Shown: positions 36,066 to 48,071, numbered from the stretch's first letter. The stretch: DNA of 64,000 bases from Brachynemurus nebulosus (GCA_035578155.1 JAPWDM010000015.1:1379001-1443000); one strand, 5' to 3'. The notes: generated from the letters alone by a model not told the origin. Numbers and translations: made by a program.

Positions 36066-36639
36066 TTACTCTACAAAAATGCAGACTTGGAGCACTCTAT
36101 TGTATAGAGTGCGGTAGGCGACGTAAGCGCCGCCTACATCGCCGAGGTGGCTATATCCCTCGTCCCATCGAGGGATATGCCGCCTCAGGATACAAATTAC
36201 CATCGGCAGCCGCTAAAACAAAAAATTATGCTTTAAAAATAAGTGGAAAATCACCATTAACATTCGCTAAAAAATAAAAAAAATTATGCTCTAAAACAAC
36301 TGATAAAATCATTTCACTTTTTCTCAACAGATTCAATAAATTTGACAATAATTTTAGGTTTAATAATATTAAATCAGTAAGCTTAAATATTTTTTTGAAT
36401 ATATAATACATGTTTAAAACATTCACTTTTTGTAATTAGTAAAAAACAGATTTAAAAATGATTTCATCATAAGCTAATATGAATATGAAAATTTAATTTA
36501 CTTACGCGGAGACGAGCCGGAGTTTCTTCTGTTACGTGAGTCAAAATTAAATTCACTATAAAAAAAAATAAAGTTTTAAATAAAATTAAAATTAAAATTA
36601 TTTCAAAAATATTTTTAAAAACTCACAGTCTAATTCCAT
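36066..36639 (-). CDS. Gene A of a tandem micro-exon family, 69 codons
   Basis: Exon 1 is 36639-36627 (ATGGAATTAGACT, donor GTGAGT). Exon 2 is 36555-36506 (acceptor TTTTTTTTTATAG, donor GTAAGT). Exon 3 is 36212-36066 (acceptor TTTTTTGTTTTAG). Phases 1 and 0 equal those of gene B. Exon 3 opens RLPMVICILRRHIPRW and ends LYNRVLQVCIFVE before TAA. A donor (AG/GTAAAT) follows the stop by two bases, as in gene B. Shared with gene B are LP-[MV]-VI at the exon 3 start and a hydrophobic tail of similar spacing; shared residues differ mostly at third codon positions. Unknown function. Confidence 0.6.
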
Positions 36640-36739
36640 TTTTTAATTTTATTGTATTGTAAATTTATAATAAAAACAAAAAAAAATAAATTTATTAAAA
36701 CAAAAAATGTTTTCTATGCGACGGTTTCTTTTCAAATAA

Positions 36740-36830
36740 ATTTTTTATTAAAGCAGAATTGTTTAATAGACCGACATATTTGAATTTGAAACCCTAAGAA
36801 GTCCCGCTCCCCGCTTCTTTACGATTTATA
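36740..36830 (-). pseudogene. Relic of a third exon 3 of the micro-exon family
   Basis: GGGTTTCAA preceded by GACTTCTTA matches gene B exon 3 almost base for base and translates to DFLGFQI in the same frame. An upstream in-frame stop and no evident acceptor suggest a dead copy. Confidence 0.5.
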
Positions 36831-38620
36831 AGACGTTTTGGAAAATTGATAGCAAAAACTCTCCAAGATCTTTATCGCTTTTATTTAAGATTAAAATTAG
36901 CCTTTAATTTTGTTAATAATATGAAAATTTAAAACGTTTTACATTCTATGTGAATTTAAAAATTTTTGATAATACTTTTAATCCTGTTCATCAAATTACA
37001 AGTACACTTATATACGTGTAAATACATTTCATGTGTAAGAAGTTTTTCGAGTATACTTCACATAAAAGTTTAGCTTAAGGTCTAACGTTAGCAAATATGA
37101 TAAACTTATAAGGCTTTCAAAGTTATGATTATGAAATTCTAAAAAAATTATTATTGATAATTTAATTTACGAAATCCATTTTTCTTTTATATCGTTTATA
37201 ATTAGATGTGAAAGAACCATAATGATCTGATTAATGTGTATGCGCCTTTATTTTTAGTGCAATGATAATGTTAAAATCATACTGTGAGAAGCGATGTAAC
37301 ATTTTTATGAATTTTCAGGTCCGAACTCTTACATATTTAGCTAGTGGATAGCTTTAGTTTTTATTATTAGAAATTGAATTACTTTAGGAAATAGCAGTGT
37401 AAACACTGTAAATCGTTCAATTGTTTTCGAACTAGCTGATAACTGCTTTTCTAAAATATTCATTGTTTAATTTGCATACACATATAAGCATGAATTATTA
37501 CCAATATTTATTGACACGTATTTTTTTAAGAATGTTGAAAGTGTTACAGTTTTATTATATATTTCTCTTTTTTTGTGTAGTTTAAAGATGAGTAAACGTA
37601 ACAAAAATTTTTTTTGTAAAAAAAACTAAAAAACTTCTTATACGGATAACTTAATACTATCTTTAAAATATGTCACGTAAATGTATAAAATTTTACAGCG
37701 ATTTTAAAAATTAATCCAGTATCCTACAATTAATATAAAAAAGTTGTTATAGATCTTTTTTCTGCAAATAAAACTCTCATAATAATTTATAATATTAATA
37801 TCAACATGTTGAAAATTATGTATACATATTTTAGTGTTAATTCACGAAGAAAAATGAAACAGTTTTAACTAAAAATTATTTTTATAAAAACGATTTCTTT
37901 AAACAAAAAAAAACATTTCAGTTGTTTGAAGTACATACATTTAACTATTAAAGATGGTTTAAACTATTTCATATGCTTTCAGTATGATATTATTTTTTAA
38001 GAATTATTAAATATGCAGTGGTTTTAATATGCTATTAAATGTTATACCGTGATTTTAATACAATTTTTAAAATACTGCAGAGGTAAATTCTCAGAATAAA
38101 ATATCTTAATGCTCTTAATACAAAAAATAAATTTTAAAACATTGAATTCCATATCATGAATAATTTTAACTTATTACAACGTAGTGTACTAGATACATAT
38201 TTCATATCATGCATTGCAATGTAGCAAAATAAGCGCATAATAATAATTAACAGTAATAAATATTATTTGAGCAAGATAGATTCTAACTATTAAGTATATT
38301 TACTATACATCTGTCCTTATTACAGGACTATTTTATCTTGTTAAGTTAAATAAAATTTATATTAGAAATATTTATTTCATTTTAATGTATGGTATCGTTA
38401 TAATATTTTTTGTAAATTGTGCAAATTTCGTTTTCCCTGGAAAAAAATTATGTACATGTAAAAAGAAGTTCTCATAGTAATAAAAAATAGTATCAAATAA
38501 ATACAGTAAAACGTCTTCTCCAAAGTAAAACCTTATTCGATGTATATGTAACGCAAAATTTTCCCGATTAAAATAACTCATCTGTTAAAGGCTGCTGTAT
38601 TTATATTATTGTACTTAAAC
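36831..38620. other. AT-rich intergenic DNA
   Basis: No supported gene or element. Confidence 0.5.
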
Positions 38621-38626
38621 AGTCTG

Positions 38627-39386
38627 CATACCAGTATACAGATATACAGACAGCTTTCATGACCAGTATACAGATATACAAAATGCTTTTATGACCAGTA
38701 TACAGGTATACAGACAGCATTCATGACCACTATACAGGTATACAGACAGCTTTCATGACCATTATACAGGTATACGAAATCCTTTTATGACCAGTATACA
38801 GGTATACAGACAGCTTTCATGACCAGTATACAGGTATACAAACTGCTTTTATGACCAGTATACAGGTATACAGACAGCTTTCATGACCAGTATACAGGTA
38901 TACGAAATCCTTTTATGACCAGTATACAGGTATACAGACAGCTTTCATGACCAGTATACAGGTATACAAACTGCTTTTATGACCAGTATACAGGTATACA
39001 GACAGCTTTCATGACTAGTATACAGGTATACAAACTGCTTTTATGACCAATATACAGGTATACAGACAGCTTTCATGACCAGTATACAGGTATACAAACT
39101 GCTTTTATGACCAGTATACAGGTATACAGACAGCTTTCATGACCAGTATACAGGTATACAAACTGCTTTTATGACCAGTATACAGGTATACAAACTGCTT
39201 TTATGACCAGTATACAGGTATACAGACAGCTTTCATGACCAGTATACAGGTATACAAACTGCTTTTATGACCAGTATACAGGTATACAGACAGCTTTCAT
39301 GACCAGTATACAGGTATACAAACTGCTTTTATGACCAGCATACGGGTATACAAACTGCTTTTATGACCAGTATACAGGTATACAGG
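38627..39386. repeat. 32-bp minisatellite, about 24 copies
   Basis: The shared core is ATGACCAGTATACAGGTATA. Two unit types, with CAGACAGCTTTC or CAAACTGCTTTT before the core, alternate over much of the array, giving a 64-bp higher-order period. A few units carry GAAATCC instead. There are no spacers between repeats. Confidence 0.95.
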
Positions 39387-41330
39387 GCTGTATATTGGCA
39401 TTATGAGCAGTTAATAGATTAGACTATAATCAAGTAATATATAATATATAAGCTGTTATGATCAGTTAATCGACATAGTTAAAATAAACCCGGTTTAGCT
39501 GTTCAGTTAGTTTCAACCAGTTCAGAACAGCCTCCTGTTTACTTAACTAATTAAAAACTGCTTTGAGTTACCCTACCATTTAGTTTTCTAGCTCATTTAT
39601 TAACGATTGAGCAGCCTATTTTCTTTATTAGTTAACTTATTTATTAATTATTCAATAATTAAATATAAATATATTAATAGCTATACAATAAGTGCGTGAA
39701 AACAGCCTTATCTTAATGTATGCAATAGGTGTGTGAAATCAGCCTTACTTTGCACTTAATACATGTCCTATTTTAATATATACTAGAAAAAATATCATAT
39801 AAAAATTTCTTTATAAGCTCATTTCTTATGGGAATTTATGTTGTTGTCTTTCTTATTTCAAATTCTGTCTTTGTTCTATATCATATTTAATATAAATTTG
39901 CTGATTTATTTTCTTTAAACTAAGGTATTTACCAAAAATAATCCCCTACACATAAATTTTAATGAACTCAGTATTAGTGTAAATATATTTATCATACTAA
40001 TAAAAACTAGCTTTTGTCGGCATAACATGATTTTCTGTTAGTAAACAAGTTACTGAGGAATAAATATTTCCCTCCCTCCCCCAAATAAATGACTTAAAAC
40101 CAATTACGTTAAACACTTTTTCATTAATAAAACTGACTTATATTAATAGCTACATTAAGTGAACAAGCAATTTTATGAATAATATAATTTAGTATATGAC
40201 ATATAAACGGCTTGGGATGAATATTTTTTTACATTTTTACTGCTCTAAAACATGACTTGATAATACCTCGTGTAACATTTCAAACTATAGTACTTACGAA
40301 AAGCTGTCACTTACTAATTATAACTGAACTTTTAATTTAAGCAAATACATTGACAAATGAATACTTGATTATAATTAAAACATTGTAATATTCATAAACA
40401 TGTTAATTTACAATAAATAGCAACCTATACATTATGCTTTATATCAGTATTTTTCAAGTATATTATTGCCAACTTTATTAAAAGAGAGCTTTTATTAGAC
40501 CTAATTATAAATCCACAAAGCCTATTTTTTCAGTTAACAAACAGTTTAATGCACTTGCAACAGTTTTCATAATCAGTGTATAAACCGGTTGTGGAATGCA
40601 TATTTTTGACAGCGCATATACTTTTAGCGTTCATAGTTTTTGAGTATCAGCATTTTCAATGAAATTATTATGTATATGGGAGATGATTGTGTTGCTAATA
40701 TATGTATAAGTATCTACTAAAATAATTACAATATGTACTTAAGAATATTTTTTGAAAAGTGATTAAGTTTTTTTGTGTGTTATAGCGTTTTCGAATAGTG
40801 ATTTCGAAAATTTCAAAATTATATTTTACAAAGATTAATAATTTATATGTTTTACAATAGATATGTTATTTTTTTTATGTAAAGTGAAAAACTTTTAATG
40901 AAAAAAGAACTAAATAAGTGAGTTTTGTGTGAAATAACGAAACTGTTATTGTAGTGATGTCGGTTTGATAAACCTTACAAATCATTCGCACAGTGCACAA
41001 GAACCAAGTAAGAAAATTTTATATACTATTTTGTAAGAGTTTTGGTATCATTATCCTGAAAAACATTATAGACTATGAAAAATATTTTGAGCTGGGATTC
41101 ATAGCATATAATGTGAAACTATAACAAAAAAATTTGATTTAATAAATGTTTATTTTTAGAAGATTTGTAGAGATTTTTTTGCGAAAAAAAAAATAAAAGT
41201 CAATTGCTTTTTGTATAACTTTTTTTATTTTTTTCACAATTTACAATTTACAATTAATTTTTTAAAAAATGAATACATTAGTGGTTTAGAGAGATTAAAA
41301 TTCTTATTATACCTAATTAAATGTTTTGTA
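39387..41330. other. AT-rich intergenic DNA
   Basis: No supported gene or element. Confidence 0.5.
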
Positions 41331-41334
41331 ACAA

Positions 41335-42684
41335 TGTAGTCTGTATTAAAATCTTATGTAAGAACCATACTCAAAGCCAACAATTATTAAAATGTGTATT
41401 GTTTTAAAGTATGGTATGGTTTTAAACAGTTTATACATAAATTATAGGATAAAAAATAATTTTTATTTTTTTTTATGTATTTTGAGATGGTTTTCGTTGG
41501 TATTTTTGAATACAATTGTCGAGTATTTGGATCGCCAAACTAGAAACGGATGTTGCTGTCCACAGAACAACAATTTAATGTTTTATGTAAGTATTTATCA
41601 TTTTCCAAGTATATTACAAAAAATTCTAAGATTATATAATCTATACACAAAATCTGCAATTTTTGAGTAGTTACAATAATTAATTTCTTTTGTACATAAG
41701 TACTTACAACCATTAGCTGCTTACAAAAATCTCATAATAATTAAATGTTTTGTACAACAATGTAATGTGTATAGTTTGAACATGATTTTTTTCAATGTTT
41801 TATGTAATGTGTATAGTGTAAACAATGTAATGTGTATAGTTTGAACATTTTTTTTATTTTTATACACATTTAAGGCTACAATTAAAATTTTATGTAAGAG
41901 TCATACTTGAAACTGTTTTTTTAACCATTATTAAAATTTGTTTGTTTACATTTACAAATTTACATAACAATAAATTGTGATAATTAATTTTTACAACAAT
42001 CATTCTCATACGTGTGGGTATGCATATTTAATTATTTAAAAACACTAGATTTTTCACAACAATTAAATTGTCTTAACAATGAATACTTATATAATCTATA
42101 CAGAACAACTGTAATTTTCAACAATTACAACAATAAAACTTGTGTAACAATTGATTGTTTGCAACAATTAATACTTTTTAATATTATATGCAAAAAGGAA
42201 AGCTTAACAATGTCTAACAATCAAATTTTTTATAATCAATATATAGTTATCGTTATAATTAAATATTATGCAAGAACCATACTTAAAGTCAAGAATATTA
42301 AAATGTGTATGGTTCTTTTACATTTTATACATAAATTGTAGGATAAAAAATAATTTTTATTTTTTTTTATGTATTTTGAGATGGTTTTGGTTGGTATTTT
42401 TGAATACAATTGTCGAGTATTTGGATCGCCAAACTAGAAACGGATGTTGCTGTCCACAGAACAACAATTTAATGTTTTATGTAAGTATTTATCATTTTCC
42501 AAGTATATTACAAAAAATTTTATGATTATACAATCTATACACAAAATCTGCAATTTTTGAGCAGTTACAATAATTAATTTCTTTTGTACATAAGTACTTA
42601 CAACCATTAGCTGCTTACAAAATTCTCATAATAATTAAAATGTTTTGTACAACAATGTAATGTGTATAGTTTGGAATTTTTTTT

Positions 42685-42718
<34 letters not shown>

Positions 42719-42788
42719 TTTTTTCTTTTTTTATTTTTATTTTTATTTTTTTTTATATATATATTGATTTAGTCATTTACAACAATCA

Positions 42789-42823
<35 letters not shown>

Positions 42824-43117
42824 GATTTAGTTATTTACAACAATCAGCTTTGTCATAATAATTTATAGCAATCAGTTTTATTGGTTTATAAATATTCTGT
42901 GAAAACCATAACTGAATTTTTTTTTTAACATTACTTAAATAGTTATGCTTTTCACATTTGTAAATTATATATAAAAATAACCTTTTATTTTTTTTATTTT
43001 TTATGGAAATGAAACCGAAGATGTTACCGAATAGAATTAGCTGGCGGATATCGTTGGAGGATTTTGTATGCGTTTGAAGCAGTTATTGTATACCTAGCGG
43101 TGATTTTTTATGTAAGA
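41335..43117 (+). repeat. Tandem exon-like units with conserved flanks
   Basis: Units at about 41352-41592 and 42264-42486 are near-identical (offset 894). A third at about 42890-43117 shares the flanks but has a different core. Each has TTATGTAAGAACCATACT-like sequence, AAAATAATTTTTATTTTTTT, a core of about 100 bases, then TTTTATGTAAG. In the first two, the core lies between acceptor-like TGTATTTTGAG and a consensus donor GTAAGTATTT, and one frame is open across it (VEYLDRQTRNGCCCPQNNN). A partial fourth flank occurs at 41888. Coding is unproven. Confidence 0.5.
42674..42828. repeat. Poly-T tracts
   Basis: Two T-runs of about 30-40 bases (near 42685-42718 and 42787-42820) within the unit array. 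Confidence 0.9.
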
Positions 43118-43216
43118 AATTAATTTATATCTTTACTACTAACATTACATAATAAGTTTTCTTCTAATTTTTTAATTTTATAATGTCCATCATGCGAAAA
43201 TTTTCTATGGGGGAAA

Positions 43217-46200
43217 TTACTTATCACCTAAATTATCTGACGTTTTTAACTCTTTAATTTTATAATGTGCCCATGCAAATGTCTTTATAGGATTTTCTGG
43301 GTTTGTGAATCGTTTATTATCCTCATTATTAAGGGCTATTTTATTTACTAATTGCGTATAGAGCTGGTGGTTTTTACTTCTAAAAACATACATTGATCTT
43401 AACTGTATTGACCGATCAGAGTGATTATCTGTTGAACTTAAAACACAATCTTCAAAATCAGAAACTGTTATATCATTTTTAACTACATTTTTTTTTATCC
43501 CTTTAATTTTTTTAATCGGCGGCTCATTTGCTTTAACAACGCAGTAGGACTTCGCTTTAACCCCAACAAATTTTTCAATAATAGTTCCCGCGCACTCGTC
43601 TTTAAATTTACCGAGTTTTTTTTTATTTACTCGAGGAAAATTGTAAATGTTGGAGTCTGGAAAATCCGAGGTATCAAAGAACTCATTTAAATTACTTCTG
43701 ATGTCATCGTAGAAACTGTCTGTAAAAATTTCATATATATAACTATCCGTATCCATGTATAATAAATTTATATTATCATTATATTTAGGCTTCATGTACC
43801 CGTAATGAAAGTCATACATCAGCGTTTTAGAAAGTTCTAAAACGGTGAAGCCGACATATATCGGTTTGTTATATATAACTTTCAAACGATCCATTTGAAT
43901 TACTGTTAAATTTTCATTAATTATATTAGCACTATGAAAATTAGGTCTGCTAATTAAAGTACTAGCGCCTAATTTTTTCTTAATATTGTCCCAGTGAGTT
44001 ATGAGTCGAATGTCCACGCGTTTGTCAACATTTTCCATCGTTTTCCCAAATACCGCATTGTTCATTAGTTTGTAAAAGTCCTTTTCAAAATCGTTAGTCG
44101 CGTTTGTCCGTAAATTTGTATTTAGATCAATGTATGTTTTTAGCCATTCCGTTTGATTGAATGCTAGTACACGGTGTATTTTCGACAATTTTAGCCCATA
44201 TTTTAAACATTGTTTAAAGTTCCGGTAATGAATAACATAATGACTTTTATTGTTTAAATTCGCGATTAATTTTTTTGTGTTAGTTGTTACTGTTGGTGGT
44301 TGCATATTCTCAGGACAGAATGGTAAATCATTATGATAATCATGTAAATGTTCCGGGTATTCCAAATCAACCTCTAATATGCAGCCAACATCAGCATCAT
44401 CGCTAATACTATTAACATCTAAATTCTCTATTTGTTTTGGTGTTAACCACCGAAACTTGTTAACTGGCATTCTTTGTATCATAGCCCAACCATATAAATT
44501 ATTTGCATCTAGATATTCAATGAATTTAGAAGCTTTTGTTGCATCATATTCAGACATGTATTTGTTATTTGCCTCAGCATACCGTCCGCAGCATTGAGTT
44601 AACCCGCCCCTTATCGCGTTTTTTATAAAATGTACCATATCTATATCCAATAAAAGCTCGAGTTCAACGTTCGTGATTTTCAACATGGCGTCCCAGCTCA
44701 GTCCTGGGGCGGTATAATAGTGCGCAGGATCGAGACCGTAGGTTTTTATGCACACATCACGAAAGTTCTCGAACACATCCGCTAATAACAAAACGTCTAC
44801 TGTTAAATATAGATCGGAATACTCGCCCAATGTTTTCACTTGAAAAACGTTCCAAATTTGTTGAGCCCGTAAGTATTCTTCATCACTAATATGCGCTGCA
44901 TTTAGTTGACTGTAGAATGCTTCTTTCGGCGGTAGTACAGTTTCATTCAAACGGTCAAAATTTTTGATGTATTCATATGGAAACACCCCTTTCTGCCTCA
45001 TCAGATTGAAATGGTGATCTTCTGGAAATGCTCGTCGCGTTTCTTTAAGTTGATCGGTATTTAAATTGCTTGATAATTTATCCAAACTGCTAGCCATAAA
45101 TCGAAACGAGTCTATGAACCGTAATTGGATAGTTTTCATTTTTCTAATGTCTTTTTCTTCCTCTTCGTCACCATCGAAATCATCTTCTTCATTATCTTGA
45201 AATTCATCTGCACAATCATCATCGCTCTGTTGGTCGTCGTCGTCATTTTCTTCTTCAACTGGTACATATTTAGTAAATGATATATACTTTTCTTTGTTGT
45301 TTGGTATAACATTTACTTTTTCCTTTGCAACACCCAGCTCTTTGATGATAAAATGCGAATCGTAGCCGGACAAATTGTGGATAATGACGGGCACAAATTT
45401 CGGCATTCTATATAATTTATTACAGTTGTTGTGCGCAGGACCTCTATATGCTCCTGTAAGATGATCGTGGTCCCGCACTTTACGATTCTTGGGATCGTTA
45501 TAAAAACGTTTGTTGCAAAGCAAACATTTTGTAGCCGTTTCGTGGTTTATCACTTCCAGTGGTGTTAGCGGCTTCATTGGCGCTTTGATTTTTATAATAT
45601 TGTAAATACGTTTCACTTCCTCGTCCAACATCTCCAGGAACTTTTTTCCACAGTCCGGACCCCGATACAGTTCAAACTTATTCAGTGAATCATCATAACT
45701 ACACTTGATGTAATATGCGAAGCTGAATGGTTCGTGGATATGCATAGTGTTCGTAAACGATCCGTCAGGATTCGGTATGCATGTGTCGCATGGTTTCAAT
45801 ATGGATTCGAAGTCCGCATATATCGTAAACGGGGCGCGCATCTGTTTAGCATAATTTTGAAATTTCAAGACAGACTTTTTCGGTGAAGGGAGTACGGTGT
45901 AGACATGATTACAATCTCGTTTTTCATGTTCCTTCAACCGATCTTCTGTTCTGAAAAACTGAAGACATCCATCACAAATCCATCTTGTTCCATTGTGTTT
46001 TGATAATTGATTTCCAACAAGCCTATTTAAATTCTTAATCCAGCAGTAGTGTGATTTTTCTCCGTCTTCAATATATAACAGATTGACGTGTCTTGATCTT
46101 CTTTGTTCTGTGTAGTATATTGGTCCGACAATATTTTTCCCATCAACGCCGTACATGTTTATACTTATATCATTCTGTTTCTCAAATTGTTTAACGTCTG

Positions 46201-46400
46201 TTAATGTTATCGGAGTCTTGATTCCTTCAACATTTAAAACTGTAGAGTAGTGTGGATATGTAGATATTCGTTGCGGATGTTGAGTGTATGGAACTGGATA
46301 TAACGCCGAAACCACTGACCACAAAAAACATGCGTCATCAGCATTCTTAACGTTTACAACCGCTTTCTTCTTTTCTATCCACGCCGGTAGTTGTATATAG
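43217..46400 (-). CDS. PolB-2: protein-primed-type DNA polymerase B, nearly intact
   Basis: 1035 codons (43217-46324), open upstream to about 46400 in the same frame. Residues about 117-138 form a Cys/His finger (CDGCLQFFRTEDRLKEH). Exonuclease motifs are YADFES (169), NLSGYDSHF (317) and DLYLTVDVLLLADVF (504). Between them lies an endonuclease VII-like zinc motif (CLLCNKRF to RDHDHLTGAYRGPAHNNC, 267-301). An acidic insert (357-391) follows. Polymerase motifs A (YLDANNLYGW, 604), B (KLMNNAVFGKTMEN, 752) and C (YMDTDS, 856) are all intact. This is the DNA_pol_B_2 type of Polintons/Mavericks and adintoviruses. No integrase, ATPase, protease or capsid gene is nearby, so it is a solo polymerase locus. 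A frameshift separates it from the finger region upstream. Confidence 0.9.
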
Positions 46401-47213
46401 GTGACCCGCGAAGAGGAATAAACTTGTTAATATTAATTTCCAAGTACTTAACCTCTTGCAACGTCCATCCTGTTTCTTTGTGCTCAAACTCTTCGCTCTT
46501 GGTGTTGAGGGTTTGAGAAAAATCGGTATACATTTCATCCAAATCCGTGTTGCCTCGGTCACTATTTTGTTCTTTGTGTTGAATGATTTTGTTTCTGCTC
46601 GAGTTTTTCCAGCCTTTTCAAGTGTGTACAGTCCAAATAATTCCATATTAATCTTGAATGTTGCATGTCGTCCCAGTTCGTGTGTGAATAGACGCATCAC
46701 TTTGAGTTCAATGTGTTTTAAAAAATCGTTGATATTTGTAAATTTTTCCGAAGCTCGTATTCGATAACTGATAATTCGATTTTTATATGCGCTTGCTACT
46801 GTTTCAACAAATTCATCGTTTTCCACTTGAGTACTTGCGCGATTCTTGTGTTCAAGACTCCGTAAATGTCCGTAGTAGCGTGACGTTGGTATCTCAAGGT
46901 CGCATATATCACATCGTCTCGTTTCAATCAGAGAATTATCAGTTTCCATCGCCGTTGCCAGTTCATCATTGTTGTCCAGTTTAGATTTTTTGTTCGGTGA
47001 ATGTTCGTTGTCCATTGTTGCTGCCGGGCGTTTTTGGGTTTCCAAATTATGTGCTTGTCTTAAATGTGTTTTAAAATTATCCAAACGATTAAATTTTTTC
47101 CCACATTCTTGACACTGGAACTCCACATCTGAATGCTTGCTTTTGATGTGACGGTTTAAATTATATTTTTGTGTGAACGATTTGTTACACTTTTCACAAT
47201 TGAACGCCTCCAT
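46347..47213 (-). CDS. PolB-2: N-terminal zinc-finger region
   Basis: 288 codons from the ATG at 47213, ten bases after a splice acceptor. It has two C2H2 fingers (FNCEKCNKSFTQKYNLNRH and FQCQECGKKFNRLDNFKTH, residues 4-60) and a third C2H2-like motif (RRCDICDLEIPTSRYYGH, about 99). A helical domain follows. The frame departs from the family pattern near 46545. From there a different frame carries the expected connection into the polymerase, with a second change near 46400. In related insect proteins finger region and polymerase are one polypeptide, so I read these as two or three small frameshifts in one gene. Sequencing error is an alternative. Confidence 0.8.
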   Translation of the reverse strand: MEAFNCEKCNKSFTQKYNLNRHIKSKHSDVEFQCQECGKKFNRLDNFKTHLRQAHNLETQKRPAATMDNEHSPNKKSKLDNNDELATAMETDNSLIETRRCDICDLEIPTSRYYGHLRSLEHKNRASTQVENDEFVETVASAYKNRIISYRIRASEKFTNINDFLKHIELKVMRLFTHELGRHATFKINMELFGLYTLEKAGKTRAETKSFNTKNKIVTEATRIWMKCIPIFLKPSTPRAKSLSTKKQDGRCKRLSTWKLILTSLFLFAGHLYTTTGVDRKEESGCKR

Positions 47214-47223
47214 TATGCTTTAT

Positions 47224-47594
47224 CTGAAAATAAAATATTGGTATTAGAAAACGGTTACAACAATATAATACGACAATAGTATAGGTACAACAATAGGATA
47301 GATACAACAATGAATACAACAATAGGATAGGTACAACAATAAGATAAGTAGAACAATAGGATAGGTACTACAATAGGTACAACAATAGGATAAGTACAAC
47401 AATGAATACAACAATAGGATAGGTACTACAATAGGTACAACAATAGGAGAGATACAACAATGAATACAACAATAGGAGGGATACAACAATATAGGTTTTA
47501 CAATAGGATAGGTGCTACAATAATGAATACAACAATGAAAATGGATATGATAATAGGTCAATAATGTTGATGCCTGTAATAACTTAATACTTAC
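47224..47594 (-). other. PolB-2 5' UTR intron containing a minisatellite
   Basis: Donor ATT/GTAAGTATT with G at 47594 and acceptor TATTTTATTTTCAG ending at 47224. Nearly the whole intron (47245-47560) consists of imperfect repeats of about 17 bases built from GGATAGGTACAACAATA-like words. Confidence 0.7.
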
Positions 47595-47699
47595 AATTGC
47601 TCTTCCTTGTATCCTTTGATAATTATTTAGAAGATTTGTTGCTTAGCTCAAGCTTATTGCTGCTGCTGCTAATTTGATGCTTACACCACAATTTCTTGC

Positions 47700-47742
47700 A
47701 AATAACTGAACCAGCGTCGATGCGCCACTCCTATATATAGCG
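47700..47742 (-). promoter_or_regulatory. PolB-2 core promoter: TATA box and initiator
   Basis: TATATATAG starts at 47739 on the minus strand. The arthropod initiator word TCAGTT has its A at 47707, 32 bases downstream. A 5' UTR exon (47707-47595) then runs to the intron donor. A C-rich run (CCCCCACCCCCTCCCC on the plus strand) lies just upstream. Confidence 0.7.
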
Positions 47743-48071
47743 GGTACCCCCACCCCCTCCCCACTTCAACCACCTGCGTCTACAGCTTTTAAACATGTCT
47801 CAACAGGTTGTGATATGATGCAATAATATTTGCAATTCAATATGATGCAACAATTATTAATAAAATAGCAGATATTTTATCCTGTAACGGGGGACATACA
47901 TTCGAGATAAAAAAAATAAATCTAATTTTATAAGTCTAAGATTATAATTTAGGTATATCATTAATACGTGGTACAAATAAATAACATTTGTATTTTAAAA
48001 TTGCTTTATATTTTACAGTGTCAAGGGAATATTGTTTGTAATTTTTAAAAATTTTTATTTCAGAAACAAAA

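Noticed and set aside
36070..36200. Structured RNA or riboswitch from the run of three hairpins
   Set aside because: The block is better explained as coding exon 3 of gene A, since the same position in gene B keeps the frame. The hairpins are reported as a property of the exon.
38627..39386. CRISPR array
   Set aside because: Units are contiguous with no unique spacers, the DNA is eukaryotic and no cas gene is present. It is a minisatellite.
43217..47213. Complete Polinton/Maverick
   Set aside because: No integrase, packaging ATPase, protease or capsid frame and no long terminal inverted repeats are visible around either polymerase.
47244..47561. 105-codon Tyr/Cys/Ile-rich frame
   Set aside because: It is the minisatellite within the PolB-2 5' UTR intron read through on the minus strand.
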